Shown piece by piece: positions 1 through 5,320 of a stretch of 6,755 nt of DNA. The stretch spans positions 1-6,755 of the forward strand of contig JAHKAK010000011.1 of the NCBI GenBank assembly GCA_018826025.1, given 5' to 3'. The translations under genes were made by a program, and so were the position numbers. How positions within the stretch are numbered: position 1 is the stretch's first letter; each line of letters begins with the position of its first letter. The notes under the pieces were generated by a model. The model did no database searches. It saw nothing but the letters and a program-made list of their open reading frames with translations, and was not told the origin of the DNA. This DNA comes from Patescibacteria group bacterium. GTDB taxonomy: Bacteria; Patescibacteriota; Minisyncoccia; Portnoybacterales; GWB1-42-6.

Positions 1-25
1 ACTTTCAGTTGTGCCCCGGTTCATT

Positions 26-52
26 GATCAGCCGTATCGGCTAATCCTTTTT
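26..52 (+). terminator. possible weak hairpin with T-run, plus-strand orientation
   Basis: AGCCG (30-34) and CGGCT (38-42) pair around TAT. GAT/ATC extend the stem past one mismatch, and CTTTTT follows on the plus strand. No plus-strand gene is evident in the window. On the minus strand the same hairpin overlaps the TAG of the peptide gene but has no T-run, so its role is uncertain. Confidence 0.25.
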
Positions 53-193
53 AGCCTGCGGCTTCTTGGGCGTTTTTGACGCCGACAAGGTGTTGAGCAG
101 GCCTTCTTTCCCCATGCAGGTAGAACAAGAAGTCACAAACTCCTGCAGGGTAAACCCTTTTCTGGCCGCTTTGTTCGCCTTCATGCCCTTCAT
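41..193 (-). CDS. 50-residue Lys-rich peptide, candidate RiPP precursor
   Basis: This short frame runs from ATG at 193 to TAG at 41, directly after the radical SAM pair and with its own RBS. I read an N-terminal basic segment 'MKGMKANKAARKG' (1-13), a hydrophobic patch 'FTLQEFV' (14-20) that looks like a leader helix for a recognition domain, then 'TSCSTCMGKEGLLNTLSASK' (21-40) and a Lys/Pro tail 'TPKKPQAKKD' (41-50). Cys23 and Cys26 with nearby Ser/Thr are plausible targets for radical SAM thioether or C-C crosslinking. There are five Thr and ten Lys, and no signal peptide or membrane segment. I do not recognise the family. The precursor role is inferred from position and size; it could also be a small accessory protein. 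Met4 is an alternative start. It would be the last gene of the operon within the window. Confidence 0.68.
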   Translation of the reverse strand: MKGMKANKAARKGFTLQEFVTSCSTCMGKEGLLNTLSASKTPKKPQAKKD

Positions 194-202
194 CTCTGGA
201 AT

Positions 203-209
203 CCCCTTT
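203..209 (-). promoter_or_regulatory. ribosome binding site of the small peptide gene
   Basis: AAAGGGG lies 9 nt before the ATG at 193, in the 26-nt gap after the radical SAM stop. It is somewhat weaker than the other RBSs of the operon, but well placed. Confidence 0.55.
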
Positions 210-219
210 CTCTAGATTT

Positions 220-1224
220 TTACATCCAACACTGGGGGTCTGATCCCAGATGGTCCCCGGTGAAGGCATAAGCCGCGGCGCGACAACCGCCACAGATCTG
301 CCGATGGTCGCATAATGCACACTTATCCTTTAAATGCGTTCCTCGATTAAAGAAACAATCCAGGCGACTGGAAGTTATAATATCGGCTAGCGAGGATTTT
401 TTTATGTCCCCTACTTTAATGGGCAATCGCCTACAAGGGAAAACCGTTCCCTCGTGGCAAATGGCCAAGTTGCCGACGCCAGCGCCGCAACCGCCGAACG
501 CATTCACGGTAAATCGCTTACCCCCTAAAGGTACGTATAATAGAGGGTCATCCGAGGAAACATCAAGTCCTGGATATTTTTTATCAAAAAAATGAACAAG
601 CGAAATCATCTGCTTAGTCTCCAGAGGAGTTAGACACTGCAGCGATTTCTCTTTGGCTCGCCCAAGCGGCAAAAGCCGGTTAAAGGCCACAAGCTTGACT
701 CCTTCTCGGAAAGCCAACTCTACCATTTCTCCGATAAAAGCAAGGTTAAACTTCGAAACCGTAACCATTATTCCGGTGTCAACGCCGCAACCCTTCAGCC
801 ACCGCAAGCCCGTAATGGCTTTCTGGAAAGAGCCTTGACCGCGGATAAAGTCGTTGATTTCAGAAGACGGACCCTCCAGGCTTATCTGAACCATTTTAAC
901 GCCGGCTGCCTTCAGCTTTTCGGCCAAGGATTTATCAATCAACGTTCCGTTCGAACCAAGGTCTACCCGTTCAACTCCGGCAGCGTAAAGCGACTTAGCG
1001 ATGACTAAAACATTCGGGTCAAACAACGGCTCCCCACCGAGTAATCCTACCCGAACAAGATGGTAATACTTTTGCAACTCAACTATTCTTCTGATAACGA
1101 ACTGCTGGAATTCCCATCTATCTATCGGCTGTCTTTTCAGATCGTCGGAATAGCAATGGCGACAACACAAATTGCATTCATCATTGATGTGCCACATTAT
1201 CTGCATCACGTACTTATGTGACAT
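220..1224 (-). CDS. radical SAM/SPASM domain protein (no PqqD domain)
   Basis: Starting at the RBS-supported ATG at 1224 gives 334 residues; a longer frame from 1257 adds eleven poorly supported residues. The radical SAM motif is near the N-terminus: Cys17, Cys21 and Cys24, with an extra Cys20 in 'CNLCCRHC'. 'LLGGEP' (61-66) helps bind SAM. The SPASM cysteines are Cys246, Cys256 and Cys264 (CX12GX4C), Cys302-X2-Cys305-X5-Cys311-X2-Cys314 and Cys332. The last spacing is X2 instead of the X3 seen in its neighbour. It lacks a recognition domain of its own, so it may depend on the partner's PqqD-like domain or act after it. Its start codon lies inside the preceding gene, giving translational coupling and suggesting matched amounts of the two enzymes. 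It may also act on another substrate, since this family includes cofactor-biosynthesis enzymes. Confidence 0.92.
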   Translation of the reverse strand: MSHKYVMQIMWHINDECNLCCRHCYSDDLKRQPIDRWEFQQFVIRRIVELQKYYHLVRVGLLGGEPLFDPNVLVIAKSLYAAGVERVDLGSNGTLIDKSLAEKLKAAGVKMVQISLEGPSSEINDFIRGQGSFQKAITGLRWLKGCGVDTGIMVTVSKFNLAFIGEMVELAFREGVKLVAFNRLLPLGRAKEKSLQCLTPLETKQMISLVHFFDKKYPGLDVSSDDPLLYVPLGGKRFTVNAFGGCGAGVGNLAICHEGTVFPCRRLPIKVGDIKKSSLADIITSSRLDCFFNRGTHLKDKCALCDHRQICGGCRAAAYAFTGDHLGSDPQCWM

Positions 1225-2560
1225 GGCCGCCTCCTTGAACAAGATCCCCGATTTCATAAAAACAAAGAGGGTCTATTGCCATCAGATCTCCGTAGTGCGC
1301 GTATGAGGAAGCTTTGCACCCGCCGCTGCATTTTGACCAGAAATTGCACCCGGCACAGCTTTGGTTATGGCGCTGTTTACCTGAACGAATATGCTGAAAA
1401 AATTCCGACCCCTCCCAGATGTCTTTAAGCGATTTTTCTCTGATATCTCCACCTGATAAACCCAAGCTACCAATCAATGGACAGGGCGCAACTTTGCCTT
1501 GAGGCATAATACAGATTCGGGATCGGCCAGAAGGACAATCCCAGTTCCAACCAAAAGACTCAGGAATTGAGCCCATCTGCGGACTTTTTGTGGCACCGAT
1601 TGAAACGTAGTGTTTGTTGAACGTCACGGTGATTTTCGGAAAAAGCTCCCAGCGTTTCTGCCATAAAATATTCGCCAGCTTAACCTCATCTTGAACGGAA
1701 AATTCAAAGAGACTCATATTTCTCTTGCCGCGACCGATCGGGACGAAACGCACAAAACGCACATTCTTTACGCCTTCTCGAATCGCCATCTCAAAAATTG
1801 AATCCAGTTCATTAAAGTTAGTCTTGTTGACAGTTACCGCAAAGGTGACGTCAAAACGCTTGTGCTTCAAAACCCTGATGCCAGTGATAGTTCTGTCCCA
1901 AACACCCCGTCCGCGAATACTGTCATGGGCCTCTATCCCTTCAACGCTAACCTGCACTTCACTAAAACCAGCGCCCATCAGCTCATCGGCCACTTCATCG
2001 TTAACGAGCGTAGCATTAGTTGCCAACCCCAGATGAAAGCCAAGCTTCGTAGCATAGTTGCCCATTTGAAGCAACTGCTTTTTTTTGGCCAGCGGCTCGC
2101 CACCGCTGAAGCTCAGCTCACACACGCCTATTTGATATTGCTGATCTATCAACCGCAGACATGCTTCTGTATCAAGTTCATCGGACAGAGGTCTGGAAGA
2201 ATCCCAGGCACAGTGTGTACAGTTCAGATTACAAAGATTGGTGAAAGTCCAGAAATTGCTGATCGGAGCGGAAAAATATTCACCCTTCCACTCTTCCTGC
2301 CAAATATCATCGTCCGTTCTTCCGCGCTGATGATGAAGAGAAGAACGAAGATTTTTGGCTACTTTTTTCGCAAAATCGAGTATCTCCTTGAGACTGCGAA
2401 ACTTGCCAAATTCATTTCTCAGTTTTTTCTGAATAGCCCTCGAGCTTTCATTGTTAATAAAGAAAAGTTCCAGCAACCTGAAGGAGATTCTATCCAACGT
2501 ATAAACCTTATGTGTCGGCTCATGGAATACAATTCCGCCGAACGGTTCTCGTCGTATCAT
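1214..2560 (-). CDS. radical SAM/SPASM peptide maturase with N-terminal PqqD-like domain
   Basis: The 448-residue protein has three parts. Residues 1-75 ('RREPFGGIVFHEPTHKVYTLD' onward) resemble a PqqD-like domain, the RiPP recognition element that binds leader peptides. The radical SAM domain has its cluster-binding CX3CX2C at Cys110, Cys114 and Cys117, with 'SFSGGEP' at 150-156. The C-terminal SPASM domain binds auxiliary Fe-S clusters: Cys342, X12, Gly355, X4, Cys360, then Cys402-X2-Cys405-X5-Cys411-X3-Cys415 and Cys433, the complete canonical pattern. Such enzymes make C-C, thioether or epimerised residues in ribosomal peptides. The gene overlaps the next radical SAM gene by 11 nt, and the two proteins are alignable over the core ('SVEG...IRG.G', 'REGVK', 'P.GR'), so they look like tandem paralogues. 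The likely substrate is the 50-residue peptide encoded at 41-193; the chemistry cannot be read from sequence. Confidence 0.92.
   Translation of the reverse strand: MIRREPFGGIVFHEPTHKVYTLDRISFRLLELFFINNESSRAIQKKLRNEFGKFRSLKEILDFAKKVAKNLRSSLHHQRGRTDDDIWQEEWKGEYFSAPISNFWTFTNLCNLNCTHCAWDSSRPLSDELDTEACLRLIDQQYQIGVCELSFSGGEPLAKKKQLLQMGNYATKLGFHLGLATNATLVNDEVADELMGAGFSEVQVSVEGIEAHDSIRGRGVWDRTITGIRVLKHKRFDVTFAVTVNKTNFNELDSIFEMAIREGVKNVRFVRFVPIGRGKRNMSLFEFSVQDEVKLANILWQKRWELFPKITVTFNKHYVSIGATKSPQMGSIPESFGWNWDCPSGRSRICIMPQGKVAPCPLIGSLGLSGGDIREKSLKDIWEGSEFFQHIRSGKQRHNQSCAGCNFWSKCSGGCKASSYAHYGDLMAIDPLCFYEIGDLVQGGGHVT
1230..1236 (-). promoter_or_regulatory. ribosome binding site that fixes the start of the second radical SAM gene
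   Basis: AAGGAGG lies 5 nt before the ATG at 1224, within the end of the preceding gene. The earlier in-frame ATG at 1257 has no such site, so 1224 is the better start. Confidence 0.8.
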
Positions 2561-2567
2561 CTCCGTT

Positions 2568-2574
2568 CCTCCTC
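2568..2574 (-). promoter_or_regulatory. ribosome binding site of the PqqD-radical SAM/SPASM gene
   Basis: GAGGAGG lies 7 nt before the ATG at 2560, just downstream of the intercistronic hairpin. It fixes the start so that the N-terminal PqqD-like domain is included. Confidence 0.75.
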
Positions 2575-2586
2575 TAAGAATTTTAT

Positions 2587-2619
2587 GAGGGGAGATCGAA
2601 AATCCGATGATCTCCCCTC
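2587..2619 (-). repeat. perfect 11-bp intercistronic hairpin between the synthetase and the first radical SAM gene
   Basis: GAGGGGAGATC and its exact complement flank an 11-nt loop in the 74-nt gap. On the minus-strand RNA no T-run follows (the next bases are ATAAAATTC), so it is not a standard terminator for this operon. The 3' arm (CTCCCCTC) lies 12 nt before the GAGGAGG RBS of the next gene and could partly pair with it. It may set transcript stability, processing or relative expression. Confidence 0.7.
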
Positions 2620-2634
2620 TTTAGTTTCGTCTTT

Positions 2635-4068
2635 TCAGCCATAAAATATCGGCCGCTTAGAAATTAGCACTGGCAGAGTCAGGTGCCGGAAAGGCATGTC
2701 TTTTGTTGCGTCGCGAATTTCCTTTATTAAGACTTCCGGCGACATCTTAAAAGAATCCTTAATTCCTCGCTTGTTAACGGAAAACACCCCTGACTCCTGC
2801 TCCTTTTTGCCAATGACCAGGATATAGGGCATCCAGTCTTTCTCGGCTAGACGCACACGATTGCCAACCGTTTCACTGCGATCATCAACTTCGGCACGAA
2901 CGTTGTTGTCGCGAAAATAGTTAGCAAATTGCATCGCCAACTCGTTAAATTTTTCCGAAACCGGAATAATTCTAACCTGGCAAGGCGCCAGCCACAGCGG
3001 AAATTCTGGAATTTTAGCCTTTGCTGCTTTTTCAAGAACCAAGAAAATCCACCTCTCCAGTGCACCGATGGAAGAATGACATATAACGCAGCCCTGGTCT
3101 GTTCCTTGGCTGTCCTTATACGTAATACCATATCTTTCGGCATCTTCCACGTCCAGCTGCACCGTAGCAACCTGACAAACACCGCCGACTGAATCCACGC
3201 CCTGAAATTCATGCTTCACGACCCAGTAATGTTTCATGCCGGGGAGTACTTCGATGACACCAGGACGGCCGCTGTAGTTAAGCATGGCAAGAATCTGATC
3301 TTTGTACTGATGATAAAAACTTTCTACCACCCGAAAACTTATCGCATACTCAACTCCTGTGGCATTGGCTAAATCGGAATAATTCCGATAAAGTTGCTTA
3401 TACTCTTCCCAGCCCTGATTGATATCCGAACAGAAACTATGGATATCGGGCATAGAAAACCCCCGGAGTCGACGTAAACCGATCAATTCCCCCCGCTGCT
3501 CATAGCGATAGCTCTTGGAATACTCATAGATCCGCAACGGCAACTGCTTGTAGGAAAACTTGGCGTCGCTCACCATGCAGAACAGTCCGAAATCACCGGC
3601 GAAACGAAGAACGAATTCTTTTTCGGGATGATAAGGGACATGCACCATGTAATGACGCTCATGAAAGGCCTCTCCTTGGTCCCTGATGGCCGCGTGATTC
3701 CAGTCATAAAGGATCGGCGTTTCAATCTGCATGGCGCCAAAACGTTTAATAGCAATTTCCTCTGCCCAATCCTCCAAAAGCTTTAGCATTAAAGTTCCCT
3801 TAGGATAGAACCGGAAATGCCCCGAATCGCTTGCTGGTTCATAGTCAATCAATTCCATTGTCCGCATGAATTTGGCGGACGGCGGCATAACACCGGGCTT
3901 TATCCCGAGCGCCTCAAACTTTATCAGTTTGGCTATTTCAGGATAGTTTTTAATAATCTCTTTTTCATCTTCAAAGATTGCCAGGTTAATCGGAATTTCG
4001 CTCCCGTCTTCTCTTAGGATCAAAAAACAATGATCAATCTTAGAAACTTTCTCTTCTTGTGTAAGCAT
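2635..4068 (-). CDS. thrS: threonyl-tRNA synthetase-like protein, archaeal type, no editing domain, altered zinc site
   Basis: Canonical ThrRS forms Thr-tRNA(Thr) from Thr, ATP and tRNA. This 477-residue class II protein has a short N-terminal linker (1-60), a catalytic core (about 75-350) and an anticodon-binding domain (about 357-455). Motif 2 is 'YRYEQRGELIGLRRLRGFS' (Arg188), motif 3 is 'GALERW' (Arg339), and 'ATVQLD' and 'PLWLAPCQVRIIPV' are typical. 'EQRGEL.GLRRLR.F.MPD.H' and the ending 'SKRPIF' are archaeal-type, matching the catalytic-only ThrRS of some Crenarchaeota in length. Both the bacterial TGS/editing module and the archaeal editing domain are absent. Zinc-site His210 ('MPDIH') and His331 ('VICHSS') are present, as is Asp208, but the Cys ligand is Asp159 ('RFAGDFG'), by gap-free alignment to E. 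coli Cys334. Amino-acid specificity may therefore differ. AGGAGG lies 8 nt before the ATG. It may supply a residue to the peptide pathway, be an immunity copy, or be a housekeeping enzyme. Confidence 0.9.
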   Translation of the reverse strand: MLTQEEKVSKIDHCFLILREDGSEIPINLAIFEDEKEIIKNYPEIAKLIKFEALGIKPGVMPPSAKFMRTMELIDYEPASDSGHFRFYPKGTLMLKLLEDWAEEIAIKRFGAMQIETPILYDWNHAAIRDQGEAFHERHYMVHVPYHPEKEFVLRFAGDFGLFCMVSDAKFSYKQLPLRIYEYSKSYRYEQRGELIGLRRLRGFSMPDIHSFCSDINQGWEEYKQLYRNYSDLANATGVEYAISFRVVESFYHQYKDQILAMLNYSGRPGVIEVLPGMKHYWVVKHEFQGVDSVGGVCQVATVQLDVEDAERYGITYKDSQGTDQGCVICHSSIGALERWIFLVLEKAAKAKIPEFPLWLAPCQVRIIPVSEKFNELAMQFANYFRDNNVRAEVDDRSETVGNRVRLAEKDWMPYILVIGKKEQESGVFSVNKRGIKDSFKMSPEVLIKEIRDATKDMPFRHLTLPVLISKRPIFYG

Positions 4069-4073
4069 GTTCG

Positions 4074-5090
4074 CTACCTCCTAAAGATGTTTTTTGCGTT
4101 CAGATAAAAAAGCTGTTCTTTAACCTCGTGATTATTCTGCTTGTCCAAGATGTTTAGCGCATCCTTGATTGAAAGGATTATATTAAGATACATCATTCTA
4201 AATCCCTTCTTTTCTTCCTTGTATAGGCAATGGACATTTGGGGCTACCCAGTTGAAAGGTATTTGACTCTGAAAGATTGATTTTTTATCGCCGACGTCAA
4301 TATAACGACCCCTAAGATAACCAAAGGGCGCATCACTGCCAAAGATTACTCTCCCTGGGCCCAACGTCCTTAACGCTTCAGCCACAACCTGACTGTCAGC
4401 GACCATAGCCGTATCCAACAAAATATTCGTTCGTTTTTTTATTTCCCGCAAAACAAATCGCAAATCGCTCCTGTAGCAATAAATATTGCCCATGTGAGCG
4501 ATAACAAATTTAATGTTGCGATACTTGTCCGCCAGATCCATCAATTCTCCTACGCCTGAAAAAATGTCTCTGGGCAAATGGAGAATTATCGCTGAAGAAT
4601 TTTTGTTCACCGCCTCCAAGACCTCGTTCGGAAACACATCTGTTATTTTTGCCGCCAAAGAAGACTTCTGTTTTCTCGTCGGATACATCTTAAGAGCAAC
4701 GAACTTTCGGACCAACATTCGCTCAATAAATAATGAACTATTCCATCGTTCAGCTAGCAAAACTGGCAGAATATTATGGTTGGTTGTGCTTAGTTTATGG
4801 ATATAGTTATTATTGTTGTTCGCCGAAAAATCTCCGGGAGATCCAATTGCTACGGCCGACCACCGAACCCGAAAAAACAATCCCGACATTACCCATAGAT
4901 GCAATTCCCAGGGGAAGCTGTTAAAAGTAGCCCCCGGAATTTTTGCGCTAGGATTTATTAAGGTCCGACCAAAATGATTTTGCCAGCAATGTAAATGCCC
5001 GTCAATAATGCCAACTGGTAACCAATTATTCAACATGACCACTATTTCTTTTTCGTGTTCCTGAATCTCAAACAAACTGTAAAAATCCAT
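4074..5090 (-). CDS. amidohydrolase family metal-dependent hydrolase
   Basis: The 338-residue protein has the metal-site pattern of the Amidohydrolase_2 TIM-barrel family: 'DGHLHCW' (His32 and His34), His171 in 'IILHLPRD', His199 in 'FVIAHMGN' and Asp253 in 'IFGSDAPFG', with Lys134 in 'ALKMYPT' at the usual bridging-Lys region. The C-terminal 'FYLNAKNIFRR' is the family's typical 'N A x x (L/F) (F/Y)' ending. All expected ligands are present, so it should be active. Members hydrolyse amide-type bonds or decarboxylate small acids. It has no signal peptide, so it is likely cytoplasmic. It is the first gene of the left operon and ends 5 nt before the synthetase, whose RBS sits in its last codons. 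In this setting, trimming or opening a peptide product is a reasonable guess (compare the amidohydrolase in the bottromycin cluster), but nothing in the sequence fixes the substrate. A five-Asn run at 91-95 is a probable surface loop. Confidence 0.88.
   Translation of the reverse strand: MDFYSLFEIQEHEKEIVVMLNNWLPVGIIDGHLHCWQNHFGRTLINPSAKIPGATFNSFPWELHLWVMSGLFFRVRWSAVAIGSPGDFSANNNNNYIHKLSTTNHNILPVLLAERWNSSLFIERMLVRKFVALKMYPTRKQKSSLAAKITDVFPNEVLEAVNKNSSAIILHLPRDIFSGVGELMDLADKYRNIKFVIAHMGNIYCYRSDLRFVLREIKKRTNILLDTAMVADSQVVAEALRTLGPGRVIFGSDAPFGYLRGRYIDVGDKKSIFQSQIPFNWVAPNVHCLYKEEKKGFRMMYLNIILSIKDALNILDKQNNHEVKEQLFYLNAKNIFRR
4077..4082 (-). promoter_or_regulatory. ribosome binding site of the synthetase
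   Basis: A perfect AGGAGG lies inside the last codons of the amidohydrolase, 8 nt before the ATG at 4068. Termination of one gene and initiation of the next are thus physically linked. Confidence 0.8.
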
Positions 5091-5100
5091 TTTTTTCTAA

Positions 5101-5107
5101 CCTCCTT
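5101..5107 (-). promoter_or_regulatory. ribosome binding site of the amidohydrolase
   Basis: AAGGAGG lies 10 nt before the ATG at 5090. It supports that start and contrasts with the SD-less genes of the right-hand block. Confidence 0.8.
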
Positions 5108-5123
5108 GTTGTTAAGGTTCACA

Positions 5124-5150
5124 AAGTATGGCGCAATGGCGCCATAACTT
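5124..5150 (-). promoter_or_regulatory. hairpin/palindrome at the predicted 5' end of the operon mRNA
   Basis: TATGGCGC (5127-5134) and GCGCCATA (5139-5146) are exact complements around a 4-nt loop. With one bulged base the stem extends by AAGT / ACTT to about 11 pairs. It begins a few nucleotides after the predicted transcription start. It could be a repressor operator in DNA or a 5' stabilising stem-loop in RNA. It matches no operator or riboswitch I recognise, and I see no T-box motif. Confidence 0.5.
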
Positions 5151-5159
5151 CTTACCCCT

Positions 5160-5188
5160 ATTCTATAAAAATCCATTAGGGCTGTCAA
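5160..5188 (-). promoter_or_regulatory. sigma70-type promoter for the left operon
   Basis: The -35 hexamer TTGACA (5188-5183) is a perfect match. A 17-bp spacer separates it from the -10 hexamer TAGAAT (5165-5160), which has one mismatch to consensus. Transcription would start near 5153, about 63 nt upstream of the amidohydrolase ATG. No other promoter of this quality was noticed between here and position 1, so the five downstream genes are probably one transcript. Confidence 0.7.
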
Positions 5189-5198
5189 GTAAAAACAT

Positions 5199-5233
5199 CC
5201 TAGATTAAAAATGCTAAATATTTTTAATCTAGG
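5199..5233. repeat. perfect 14-bp inverted repeat upstream of the left operon promoter
   Basis: CCTAGATTAAAAAT and its exact complement flank a 7-nt spacer. One arm ends 10 bp before the -35 hexamer of the promoter at 5160-5188, so it may be an operator or activator site. On the minus-strand RNA it is followed by ATG and five T, so it could also be a second, AT-rich terminator for the upstream genes. Confidence 0.65.
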
Positions 5234-5265
5234 TATCTTCCTTCATAAAATTAGGCTCTCTTTCC

Positions 5266-5294
5266 CCCACCAAAAAACCCGCCTCTTTGGTGGG
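5266..5294 (-). terminator. terminator-like hairpin after the methyltransferase
   Basis: This lies 26 nt past the methyltransferase stop. The outer arms CCCACCAAA / TTTGGTGGG form a perfect 9-bp stem with an 11-nt loop. An alternative on the minus-strand RNA pairs CCCACC with GGCGGG (one A-C mismatch) immediately before six T, which is the usual intrinsic-terminator shape. Which fold forms cannot be decided by eye, but the position fits the end of the right-hand operon. Confidence 0.55.
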
Positions 5295-5320
5295 TCTTAG
5301 ATTTAATTCACTATTATTTA

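Noticed and set aside
1..24. ATG on the minus strand at 24 followed by eight open codons to the window edge
   Set aside because: It could be the start of a further gene, but there is no SD before it and too little sequence to judge.
51..320. 89-codon minus-strand frame overlapping the end of the radical SAM gene
   Set aside because: It lies largely out of frame inside the well-supported radical SAM/SPASM gene and runs across the better small-peptide frame (41-193). It has no RBS and no recognisable domain.
1225..1257. Longer N-terminus for the second radical SAM protein (ATG at 1257)
   Set aside because: No RBS precedes it, while the ATG at 1224 has AAGGAGG 5 nt upstream.
1862..2644. 260-codon plus-strand frame antisense to the PqqD-SPASM gene
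   Set aside because: The opposite strand encodes a protein with complete radical SAM and SPASM motifs. This frame has no domain, no RBS and shadow-like composition.
4804..4818. Five-Asn codon run in the amidohydrolase as a possible slippage site
   Set aside because: The codons are mixed AAC/AAT and not a homopolymer, and the frame stays open to a normal family C-terminus. A surface loop explains it.
5091..5320. T-box leader controlling the ThrRS-like operon
   Set aside because: The leader after the predicted transcription start is only about 60 nt and lacks the conserved T-box sequence and antiterminator layout.
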